Of a stretch of 64,000 bases of DNA, positions 7,468-15,808 are shown in pieces. This DNA comes from an uncultured Opitutales bacterium (GTDB lineage: Bacteria > Verrucomicrobiota > Verrucomicrobiia > Opitutales > Intestinicryptomonadaceae). Positions within the stretch are counted from its first letter, which is position 1. Every line of letters begins with the position of its first letter. The notes below the pieces were generated by a model. It was given only the letters and a program-made list of their open reading frames with translations, did not search any database and was not told the DNA's origin. Location of the stretch: assembly GCA_900547395.1 (NCBI GenBank), contig URGP01000002.1, forward strand, positions 62,001 to 126,000, written 5' to 3'. Both the position numbers and the translations under genes were made by a program.

Positions 7468-8713
7468 ATTTTCCGCCCTCCCATATCTTTTTTATGCAAG
7501 ACTGCAAATTAAGAGTATGCGAAATGCCTTCTTGCGGCGGAACGCTGCGAACTGTTATCTTTCCGCGCTGAGACTTTTTCAAAGTCAAAATACGCGTTGC
7601 GGGCATTTGAAGATGTCCGTTTTTATCGGTTTTCTTAATCCATTCATAAGCGTATTTAAGCCAGCGTTCCCTCTCTTTTTGGGGCTGCAAATAAAGCCAT
7701 GTTATTTCGTCGTACCCCCAAATGAAATGGTCGCTTAAATCCGCCTTTCCCGCATGGTTTGATATTCCGAAATTATCGAATTCGACAAGATAAGGCAGGC
7801 TGTCGCAGCTCCATCCGTTAGGGGTTTTGCAGCCCGCGCTTCTTTTGTAAATCGAATCAGTATGCCCGACTTCCAAAATTCCTTTCATCTTTTCAGGCTC
7901 GTCCAAACAGTCTTCCTTTATGCGAAGCGGAAACGAATTGAAGTCGAGCAAACTTTCGCCCTTGTAAAGCATTGAGCCGTCGGGCGTGTGGGCGTCAAAT
8001 ATGATTTTGTTGCGGCGCGCATGGCGGTCGGCAAATTTTCGCAGGAACTTTATGAAGTCAGCCCAAACCTCCATTTCAGGGTCATTTGCCCCCATTAGCT
8101 TGACTTGCCCCAAGTGGATAGCCTCAACGCCGATTTTAACATAAGAGCCGACAAGATACAAAAACCAAAGCTTGGTTTCAAGTCGGGTGATGTCGGGAAC
8201 ACTTCCGCCGCGCCCCCAATGGTTTCGGTAAAGCCCGTTTTCATAAAGCATATTTTCGTATGAGAAGTTGCGCTTTTCAACTGCTAAAGACATTTCCTCA
8301 AATACCCATGCGGGAATAGCAACTTTTTCCACCGTCGGATACACCGCCTCAAACACCGCACCCTGAACAATGATTTCTTCGTCAACCAAATGCAGTTTTT
8401 CGATTAAATTTTTCGCATAAGAAAAAAATTCGGGATTGTTCAAGGCGTCCTCGCCGCCCCACCTGTAAACGGCCCTTCCCACAAACTTCGCACCAACGTC
8501 CCTAACAAATTCAATGTCAAGCTCCTTGCGCGGATAATCGCCCTCCGTCGAAAACTTCGGCATGTTTGCAAAATCCATCAGAGTTATCGACCTTTCCAAA
8601 TAGTTTTCAAGCACCTCCCTCGAAATCGAGCCGCTAAATTTGTAGTCTTTCGCAAGCGCAAAACCCGCAAAGATTTGAAAAACCGAAACGAAAAGCAATA
8701 AATAATATTTCAT
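7466..8713 (-). CDS. Secreted protein of unknown function
   Basis: 415 residues from ATG 8713, which gives a clean signal peptide (MKYYLLLFVSVFQIFAGFALA minus the last residue). I do not recognise the family. Aromatic and acidic residues are frequent. A stretch near residues 215-280 (IGVEAIHLGQ, later KIIFDAHTPDGS) alternates hydrophobic strands and charged loops in a way that would suit a TIM-barrel glycosidase-like fold, but no catalytic motif can be assigned. A second ATG lies three codons upstream. Context is two DUF1080 genes and a sodium symporter, so a role in handling extracellular carbohydrate or a related metabolite is possible but unproven. Confidence 0.6.
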   Translation of the reverse strand: MKYYLLLFVSVFQIFAGFALAKDYKFSGSISREVLENYLERSITLMDFANMPKFSTEGDYPRKELDIEFVRDVGAKFVGRAVYRWGGEDALNNPEFFSYAKNLIEKLHLVDEEIIVQGAVFEAVYPTVEKVAIPAWVFEEMSLAVEKRNFSYENMLYENGLYRNHWGRGGSVPDITRLETKLWFLYLVGSYVKIGVEAIHLGQVKLMGANDPEMEVWADFIKFLRKFADRHARRNKIIFDAHTPDGSMLYKGESLLDFNSFPLRIKEDCLDEPEKMKGILEVGHTDSIYKRSAGCKTPNGWSCDSLPYLVEFDNFGISNHAGKADLSDHFIWGYDEITWLYLQPQKERERWLKYAYEWIKKTDKNGHLQMPATRILTLKKSQRGKITVRSVPPQEGISHTLNLQSCIKKIWEGGK

Positions 8714-8860
8714 GGGCACCATATGTATATTTTCAACATCAAAAAAATTTTTCAAGCAAAAAACCACCATACAAAAATGTTGACCACCCCGCAAAACAAA
8801 CAATTATTTTTAAATAAAAAAGCACGCTCATTTTCCTACAATCCATAACAACCGCAGCCC

Positions 8861-9784
8861 ATGAAATTTTGCGATTTTATTTCTCGGCACATCGCCCTAA
8901 TCGTCTTTGGCGCGGCAATATGCGCCCTGTATTTCCCAAAAACTTTCTTGTGGATGGACGGCTCGCTTGTGCCGCCGCTTTTGATGCTCATAATGTTCGC
9001 AATGGGGCTGAACATGAATGCGCGCGATTTCAAAGAAGTTCTGGTTCATCCCAAAGATGTCTTAATAGGATGCGCCGCGCAATTTACGCTAATGCCGCTG
9101 ATTGCGTACGCCCTCTCAAAGATTTTTGCTCTCGACCCCGCGCTTGCGGCAGGCGTGATTTTGGTCGGCGCATGCCCCGGCGGAACGGCAAGCAACGTCA
9201 TAACTTTTATCGCGAAAGGCGATGTCGCCTTGTCTATCGGAATGACAGCCGTAAACACCCTGCTTGCGCCCGTCATTACTCCGTTTATAGTATATCTTTG
9301 CCTGCGTAAAAATGTAGAAGTTGACGCGCTAAAAATGGCGTGGTCTATATTTGAAGTAGTGATAATCCCAATCGCGTTCGGGCTTGCAATCAAAAGAATT
9401 TTTAAAGACAAGCTGAATACGCTCGCAAAAATATCGCCAAGCATGGCAGTTGCGGCAATCGCGCTAATCGTGGGCTGTATTGTCTCCCATAATTCGCAAA
9501 ACATATTTGACGGCGCGGGAGTTATTTTTTGCGTTGTGATACTACACAATATTTTGGGCTTTGCCTGCGGATTTTTGATTGCGCGAATGTTCGGCATGAG
9601 CCTTTCAAAAATAAAGGCAATGTCGATAGAAATAGGAATGCAAAATTCGGGGCTCGCCGCAAGCCTTGCTTCAAGCGCATTCCCAAGCCTCGCAATGGCG
9701 ACAGTCCCCGGGTCGATATTTTCAGTATGGCACAATGTTTCAGGCGCAATCCTCGCCCAACTCTACAAAAAATCCGGCAAGTAA
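8861..9784 (+). CDS. Bile acid:sodium symporter (BASS) family transporter
   Basis: 307 residues, nearly all in hydrophobic helices (about ten). Family landmarks are FAMGLNMNARDFKEVL near residue 47, the ACPGGTASNVITFIAKGDVALSI stretch (about 107-130) of the first discontinuous helix, and EIGMQNSGLAASLA (about 254-267) of the second. BASS proteins use sodium to import organic acids such as bile acids, pyruvate or pantoate. The sequence does not reveal which substrate. It starts at ATG 8861, divergent from the secreted unknown gene. A convergent A+T-rich locus follows. Confidence 0.9.
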   Translation: MKFCDFISRHIALIVFGAAICALYFPKTFLWMDGSLVPPLLMLIMFAMGLNMNARDFKEVLVHPKDVLIGCAAQFTLMPLIAYALSKIFALDPALAAGVILVGACPGGTASNVITFIAKGDVALSIGMTAVNTLLAPVITPFIVYLCLRKNVEVDALKMAWSIFEVVIIPIAFGLAIKRIFKDKLNTLAKISPSMAVAAIALIVGCIVSHNSQNIFDGAGVIFCVVILHNILGFACGFLIARMFGMSLSKIKAMSIEIGMQNSGLAASLASSAFPSLAMATVPGSIFSVWHNVSGAILAQLYKKSGK

Positions 9785-9872
9785 AAATATCTTTTTTGCC
9801 TATATGCCCTCTCCGCAAAATTTACGTTCATTTTTATGTAAAAATAAACTTTTACCCGCGCCAAAATCAAAA

Positions 9873-9901
9873 AAAGAGACTGCAAATTTAACAGTCTCTT
9901 T
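9873..9901 (-). terminator. Hairpin terminator, strongest for the minus-strand Sel1 locus
   Basis: Stem AAAGAGACTG (9873-9882) and CAGTCTCTTT (9892-9901) with a 9-base loop. On the minus strand it is followed by a T run, which fits termination of the Sel1 gene. It may also stop the transporter gene coming from the left. Confidence 0.7.
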
Positions 9902-9930
9902 GATTGCTTTTTTCACAAAATGGTAATTTT

Positions 9931-11091
9931 TCAATTACCGTATCCATAATTTCTTAATATTCTTTTTGATCTTGCATGATCTTGATTGGCAGCTCGTCCA
10001 AGCCACTCAACAAATTCTGTATAATTTTTTTCTACTCCATCGCCACGTAAATAACATAATCCGATATCGCACATAGCATCTAAATGACCTTTATACGCCG
10101 CACGTAGAAACCATTTTGCTCCTTCTTTTTTATCTTCTTTAACTCCCATACCGTTAAAATATTTTAAACCAAGAGTATATTGAGCCTGAGGCATACCTCC
10201 TTCTGCTGCCTTGCGATGCCATTTCAGAGCTTCTTTACGATCTTCCTCAACTCCTCGTCCGTAATAATAAAGATCTGCAACTCCCATTTGAGCCTCCGCA
10301 TATCCTTTTTCAGCTGACTTTTTATACCACTGCATTGCACCTTTATAATTTTCAGCATCTTTATAAATTTCCGCTATTATAAATTGCGTCTTGGCATCTC
10401 CTTTGCATTCTTTATTGAAAAATTCATCTTCTAATTTTTTTGACAATTCGACTGCACTCCCTACTGAAACATAGTTTTTTAGATAGTTCATTGATCCTGA
10501 ATGATCACTACCATTTTTACTTGCCAAAGAATAAAAAGCATAAGCTTCTTCATTTTTTTCCTGCTCCTTTAAAAGCCTTCCAATATTTCCTACGGCATAG
10601 TCATTATTTCCATTTTCCACTGCCGATAGATACTATCTTAGTGCTTCCTTTTTATCTTGAAAAACACCTTGTCCGAATTCATACATTGTTCCTAAATTAT
10701 TTTGAGCACCATTATGCCCCTGCTCGGCAGCTTTTTGATACCACTTTACAGCTTCTTTGTAATCTTTTTCTATTCCTCTTCCTTCATTATAAGAATAACC
10801 AAGACTGCATTGGGAATTTGCATATCCTTGCTCGGCAGCTTTACGCCACCACTTTACAGCCTCTGCCTTATCTTCTTTGACACCCTTACCATCATTATAG
10901 CACCATGCAAGACTATGTATAGCCTTAACATGTCCCTGTTCAGCGGCTTTTTGATAGAGTTTGAAAGCCTTATCATAGTTTTGCGCCTCATAAAGACTTT
11001 CAGCCTCGTTAAAATTTTCTTCAGGAGACTGTCCGCAACCGCTTAAAAAAAGCATTCCGCAACAAATAACGCCAAATACTAACTTTTTCAT
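9931..11091 (-). pseudogene. Sel1-repeat lipoprotein gene interrupted by an in-frame amber codon
   Basis: Starting at ATG 11091 (AGGA eight bases before it), the protein has a lipoprotein signal with lipobox LSGC, then Sel1/TPR-like repeats (AAEQGH, AEAQ and G.GV.ED motifs). After KKEALR a TAG at 10633-10635 stops the frame. The same frame continues at once with YLSAVENGN and more Sel1 repeats to a stop at 9931. No bases are gained or lost, so this is one roughly 386-codon gene with a single nonsense codon. It could be a young pseudogene, a sequencing error or a readthrough case. The right half has no good start of its own. The locus is visibly richer in A+T than its neighbours. Sel1 lipoproteins usually act as protein-interaction scaffolds. 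Confidence 0.8.
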
Positions 11092-11299
11092 ATTCAATAT
11101 CCTTTTTTTGGTTTAAGTTGTTCTGGTTATTTATTCGCGAAAACAAAAAAAATCTACCGCCTGAAAATAAAAAAATTTTAAAATTCCTTGTAAAACAAAT
11201 GTATTTTTGCCGTTTAAACCCGCCCATTTTCAATTTTAAATCTTGACAAGCAAATACTTACAAAGTAAAAATTTTATTGTTAAATATATCTCAAAATTT

Positions 11300-12208
11300 A
11301 TGAAAAAATTTGCAATTCTTACATCGCTTCTATTTTCACTTGCCAATTTAAACGCGGAAAAGCTCACAAGCTTTTTGGAAATCATAAACATCGAAGACGG
11401 ATCAAGGCGCATCGTAAAAACGTTTCCTCATAAAATCGAAGCCCCCAACTGGACTCAGGACGGCAAATGGCTAATCTATAACAGCGGCGGCAAACTTTAC
11501 AAAATATCCCCCGACAATCCGCAAAACCCCGTTGAAATCAATACGGATTTTGCCGACAACTGCAACAACGACCACGTTTTGTCCCCCGACGGAAAAGAAA
11601 TCGCGATAAGCCACCACTCCAAAGAAGACAGACAGTCGCGCATATATTCCCTGCCAATCGAGGGAGGGAAACCGACGCTTATCACCGCGGCGGGACCAAG
11701 CTATCTGCACGGCTGGAGCCCCGACAAAAAAATGCTCTCATATTGCGCAGGTAGAAATGGCAATTACGATATCTATGTGATTTCCGCAACGGGCGGAGCT
11801 GAAAAACGCCTTACAACCGCCCCCGAACTAGACGACGGAGCAGAATTTGCTCCGGACGGTCAAATTTGGTTTAATTCATGCAGAACAGGGCTTATGCAAA
11901 TTTGGCGAATGAACCCGGACGGCACAAACCAAACGCAAATTACATTCGACGAAACAAGAAATTCATGGTTTGCCCATCCATCGCCAAACAATAAGCTTGT
12001 GGCATATCTCTCCTACAAAAAGGGAGATGTAAAACCCGACAGCCACCCCGCAAACAAAAACGTGGAGCTTAGAGTAATGAATTGCGACGGCACAAACGCA
12101 AAAACCATCGCAAAACTGTTTGGCGGACAAGGCACAATAAACGTTAACTCCTGGTCTCCCGACAACAAACACTTAGCCTTCGTAAGCTATAAACTCGAAT
12201 CGGAATAA
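11300..12208 (+). CDS. TolB-like WD40/PD40 beta-propeller protein, exported
   Basis: 302 residues from ATG 11300, which gives a signal peptide (residues 1-18). The rest is built of PD40 repeats of the type W(S/T)PDGK, for example NWTQDGKWLIYNS, LSPDGKEIAISH, WSPDKKMLSYC and WSPDNKHLAFVSY, with about six blades. It resembles the TolB propeller without TolB's N-terminal domain. Such proteins may bind partners in the periplasm or be remnants of enzyme propellers. No enzyme motif is seen. It stands alone: the Sel1 gene diverges on its left and tRNA-Pro lies on the other strand to its right. Confidence 0.8.
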   Translation: MKKFAILTSLLFSLANLNAEKLTSFLEIINIEDGSRRIVKTFPHKIEAPNWTQDGKWLIYNSGGKLYKISPDNPQNPVEINTDFADNCNNDHVLSPDGKEIAISHHSKEDRQSRIYSLPIEGGKPTLITAAGPSYLHGWSPDKKMLSYCAGRNGNYDIYVISATGGAEKRLTTAPELDDGAEFAPDGQIWFNSCRTGLMQIWRMNPDGTNQTQITFDETRNSWFAHPSPNNKLVAYLSYKKGDVKPDSHPANKNVELRVMNCDGTNAKTIAKLFGGQGTINVNSWSPDNKHLAFVSYKLESE

Positions 12209-12340
12209 ACGCAAAAAGATAAAATCGGATAAAGTAAACGCCTCGCCCAAAGGCGGATAAACATAAAAGTGAAATTAACGAAATAAAGCCCCACCAAGCC
12301 CCACGCCGCAAACGCTTTTGTTTACAAGCTTAAAAATCAA

Positions 12341-12414
<74 letters not shown>

Positions 12415-12488
12415 TAATTGAAAAATTTTATATGTTCTTTATTTTAGCTTTTATGTCAATAAAAATTAGCAACATATTCAAATTCAAT

Positions 12489-14396
12489 TTATATTTTTGG
12501 GGTTTCAAGGGCGGTTTTGCGTTCTTCAAGGTATGACCATCTCTCGAAAAGTTCGTTTTCCGTCCTTTGGATTTCTTCAAGGCGAGCGTTTATTTCGGGC
12601 AGTTTTTCAAAATTTTGGCGAATAAAATCCACATCTTGAAGTTTATTTGAAAGTTCTTCCTGCTCGCGCTCCAACGCTTCGATTTTCCCCTGCATTCCCT
12701 CAAGCTCCATGCGTTCTTTGTTTGTGAATTTTTCGCGTTTGGCGGGTTTTGGTTTCGGCAAAGATTCCGCTTTGGGCTTTGGGGAAGCCGCCTGAATTTT
12801 TTGGCTTCTGTATTTAAACCATTCATCGTATCCGCCGACAAGCTCGGTTATTTTTCCGTTTTCCTCAAATCCGAAAACAGCGGTTACGATATTGTTTAAG
12901 AATTGCCTGTCGTGCGAAACCAGCAGAATTGTGCCTTGGAAATCCACGAGGGTATTTTCCAAAATCTCTATGGTCTGCATGTCGAGGTCGTTTGTAGGCT
13001 CGTCCAAGACAAGCACATTCGCGGGGTTTGAAAAGAGTTTTGCAAGCAAAAGCCTGTTTTTTTCGCCGCCTGAGAGCATTGCGATTTCGCCATGTATTTG
13101 TTCGGGTGTGAACAGAAAATTTTGAAGGTAGCCGACTACGCTTTGCTTTTGAGAGCCAACTGTCACATAGTCTGAGCCCTCCCCGATGTAGTCGAAAGGC
13201 TTTTGGCCCGGGTTAAGATTTTGCCTTAGCTGGTCGAAGTATGCGATTTGAAGCCGCGTACCGAAATTCACAACGCCTTGAGAAAGCTTTATCTTCCCCA
13301 AAAGAGCGTTCAAAAGAGTTGTTTTGCCGATGCCGTTGCGGCCGATTATTCCGATTTTGTCGCCGCGGTAAATCGTGGTTGAAAATCCGTCGATAATTTT
13401 GCGCTCTCCGAAATTCACGCAGATGTTTTCGACTTCCATGACTTTTTGTCCGCTTGCGTTGGCGTCTTGAATTTTTAAAGAGACGCTGCCCAAACGCTCC
13501 CTGCGCTCCCTGCGGATTTTGCGAAGCCGCATAAGCTCGCGAACCCTGCCTTCGTTGCGCGTGCGCCGCGCCTTTATGCCCTGCCTAAGCCACGCCTCTT
13601 CCTGCGCAAGCTTCTTGTCGAAAATTTCCTCGTTGCGCGAAATCGACTCCAAAAGCTCGTCGCGCCTTTTCAAAAACTCCTTAAATCCGCAGTCAAAAGA
13701 TATGAGTTTTGCCCTGTCAACTTCCACAACTCTCGTCGCCAAATTTTCCAAAAAAACCCTGTCGTGAGAAACGAACACGAGAGTTTTTCCCGATTCTTTC
13801 AAGAAGCTTTCAAGCCAAATCACCGATTCTATGTCCAAATGGTTTGTAGGCTCGTCCAAAATAAGAACGTCCGGATTTTGCACAAGCTCCCTGCCAAGCA
13901 AAACCCTGCGTTTAAGACCGGCAGAAAAAGTGGAAACTTCCATAGTTGCATCGAGTTCAAGCTTTTCGATTGTCTCTGAAATTTTAACATCGAAACTCCA
14001 CAAATCAAGTTCGTTGATTTCGTGGACGAGGCGGTCAAATTCATTTTGAACTTCAACGGAATGCGCGGCGGAAATGGTTGCCGAAAGATTGCGGTATCTG
14101 ACAAGCTTTTGCCCTATTTCCTTCAATCCGCCCGCCACAACATCATACACGCTCCCCGACAAATCCGTCGGAACTTCCTGCGGCAAATAGGCGGTTTTTA
14201 TTCCGCGCAGCCTTTCGACAATTCCGCTATCGGGTTCTCCAACGCCCGCTATAATCTTCAAGAGGCTCGTTTTTCCGCACCCGTTTCGCCCTACAATCGC
14301 AAGAAAATCGCCCTTTGCGACGTTCAAATCCGCCCTGTCCAAAAGGACATGCGCCCCATACCTAAGCGATACATTGTTAAGAGAAATTAAGCTCAT
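12489..14396 (-). CDS. uup: ABC-F family ATPase, Uup type
   Basis: 635 residues with two ABC domains in one chain and no membrane segments. The first has Walker A GRNGCGKTSLL (about 36) and Walker B LILDEPTNHLD, the second Walker A GRNGIGKTTLL (about 350), signature MLSGGEKNR and Walker B LVLDEPTNDLD. The linker is charged. After about residue 545 a Lys/Pro-rich hinge leads to a C-terminal coiled coil, which together with the 635-residue length points to Uup rather than EttA or YheS. ABC-F proteins act on ribosomes, and Uup is also linked to tolerance of DNA rearrangement and ribosome assembly defects. It appears to be a single-gene unit. Confidence 0.88.
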   Translation of the reverse strand: MSLISLNNVSLRYGAHVLLDRADLNVAKGDFLAIVGRNGCGKTSLLKIIAGVGEPDSGIVERLRGIKTAYLPQEVPTDLSGSVYDVVAGGLKEIGQKLVRYRNLSATISAAHSVEVQNEFDRLVHEINELDLWSFDVKISETIEKLELDATMEVSTFSAGLKRRVLLGRELVQNPDVLILDEPTNHLDIESVIWLESFLKESGKTLVFVSHDRVFLENLATRVVEVDRAKLISFDCGFKEFLKRRDELLESISRNEEIFDKKLAQEEAWLRQGIKARRTRNEGRVRELMRLRKIRRERRERLGSVSLKIQDANASGQKVMEVENICVNFGERKIIDGFSTTIYRGDKIGIIGRNGIGKTTLLNALLGKIKLSQGVVNFGTRLQIAYFDQLRQNLNPGQKPFDYIGEGSDYVTVGSQKQSVVGYLQNFLFTPEQIHGEIAMLSGGEKNRLLLAKLFSNPANVLVLDEPTNDLDMQTIEILENTLVDFQGTILLVSHDRQFLNNIVTAVFGFEENGKITELVGGYDEWFKYRSQKIQAASPKPKAESLPKPKPAKREKFTNKERMELEGMQGKIEALEREQEELSNKLQDVDFIRQNFEKLPEINARLEEIQRTENELFERWSYLEERKTALETPKI

Positions 14397-14541
14397 AAAT
14401 AAATTTTCAACTTAGCATAAAAGCATTCTCTTAAAAATAAAAAAATCTCGTTTTTTTAAGATTTTAAACTTTTTTCGCGATGTAAAATCTTACATTTTTG
14501 TAGAATTTGCGCATTTTTTTCAGGACATTTTTGTATTTTTA

Positions 14542-14570
14542 TTGAACTTGCGCAATCGTTTTTAGATAAA
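14542..14570 (+). promoter_or_regulatory. Probable sigma70-type promoter of ddh
   Basis: TTGAAC at 14542-14547 and GATAAA at 14565-14570 have 17-base spacing, about 90 bases before the ddh ATG. The 14397-14659 gap contains no other recognisable feature. Confidence 0.4.
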
Positions 14571-14659
14571 GCTCATAAAAATTTCGACGCCAACTTTCAC
14601 AAGTCCCCGCAGGGTGCGCGGATTTCAATGAAAAAGCTCGAATTTAGAAAAGAAAATTT

Positions 14660-15643
14660 ATGGCAATCAAAATCGGCATATTAGGTTATGGAAATCTCGG
14701 ACGCGGCGTTGAATGCGCCATACGCCAAAACCCCGATACGGAGCTTGCCGCCGTCTTTACGAGGCGCGACCCCGCATCCCTAAAAATCCAAACGCAGTCC
14801 GCAAAAGTCGCAAGCGTTGACGAAATCCAAAACTGGACGGACAAAATCGACGTTTTAATCGTGTGCGGAGGCTCCGCGACAGACCTGCCCAAGCAGTCCC
14901 CGAAATATGCGAAGCTCTTTAATTTAATCGACAGTTTCGACACGCACGCAAAAATTCCCGAACACTTTGCAAACGTTGACAAATCCGCAAAAGAAGGCGG
15001 CAAGGTCGCAATAATTTCCGTCGGCTGGGACCCGGGAATGTTCTCGCTAAACCGCCTTTACGCAAATGCGATTTTAACGGAAGGCAAAGACTACACTTTC
15101 TGGGGCAAAGGCGTAAGCCAAGGGCATTCCGATGCAATCAGAAGGGTTGAAGGCGTGCAAGACGGCAAGCAATACACAATTCCCGTCGATTCCGCGCTAA
15201 AAGCAGTGAGAGCGGGGGAAAATCCAGAGCTTACAACGCGTCAGAAGCACACGAGGGAATGTTTCGTGGTTTTGAAGGAAGGCGCGGACGCGGCAAAGGT
15301 GGAAAAAGAAATCAAAAACATGCCGAACTATTTTTCCGACTACGACACAACGGTGCATTTCATCTCGCAGGAAGAGTTGGATAAAAACCATAGCGGCATT
15401 CCGCACGGCGGCATTGTGCTAAGAAGCGGCTCTACAAACGGCGGCAAGAACAAGCACATCATCGAATACTCCTTGAAGCTTGACTCAAACCCCGAATTTA
15501 CTTCATGCGTGCTTCTCGCTTACGCGCGCGCGGCATACAGGCTTTCCAAAGAAGGCGCAAGCGGGTGCAAAACTGTGTTTGACATTGCCCCTGCCTATTT
15601 AAGCGCAAAAAGCGGCGAGGAATTAAGGGCAACGATGCTTTAA
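14660..15643 (+). CDS. ddh: meso-Diaminopimelate D-dehydrogenase
   Basis: 327 residues, the normal length. The N-terminal Rossmann motif GILGYGNLGRGVE binds NADP. The signature stretches CGGSATDL, NLIDSFDTHAKIPEH and SVGWDPGMFSLNR, and the C-terminal GGIVLRSG, are typical of Ddh. The enzyme makes meso-diaminopimelate in one step from tetrahydrodipicolinate, giving lysine and the peptidoglycan cross-linking residue. That is the short branch of the pathway, found in a minority of bacteria. It is a single-gene unit with its own promoter and strong terminator. Confidence 0.95.
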   Translation: MAIKIGILGYGNLGRGVECAIRQNPDTELAAVFTRRDPASLKIQTQSAKVASVDEIQNWTDKIDVLIVCGGSATDLPKQSPKYAKLFNLIDSFDTHAKIPEHFANVDKSAKEGGKVAIISVGWDPGMFSLNRLYANAILTEGKDYTFWGKGVSQGHSDAIRRVEGVQDGKQYTIPVDSALKAVRAGENPELTTRQKHTRECFVVLKEGADAAKVEKEIKNMPNYFSDYDTTVHFISQEELDKNHSGIPHGGIVLRSGSTNGGKNKHIIEYSLKLDSNPEFTSCVLLAYARAAYRLSKEGASGCKTVFDIAPAYLSAKSGEELRATML

Positions 15644-15666
15644 TTTTAAAATCCAAAAAGACTAAA

Positions 15667-15697
15667 AGAGGGAACGCATTTGTTCCCTCTTTTTTTT
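15667..15697 (+). terminator. Rho-independent terminator after ddh
   Basis: Perfect 9-base stem AGAGGGAAC (15667-15675) and GTTCCCTCT (15682-15690), 6-base loop, then seven more T. Confidence 0.92.
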
Positions 15698-15808
15698 GAG
15701 CCTTTAATTTCAGTTTTTCGATTCCGCAAAAAAATTTCAAAAAAAGAGTTGTAAAAACAAAAAGTTTGCCATTAAATTGAAACCAAGTTTAAAAAAGCAA
15801 AAAACACC

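Noticed and set aside
9931..10620. Separate 229-residue Sel1 gene starting at 10620
   Set aside because: The frame is the direct continuation of the upstream Sel1 gene across a TAG, the proposed start codon is weak and no ribosome site precedes it. One interrupted gene explains both parts.
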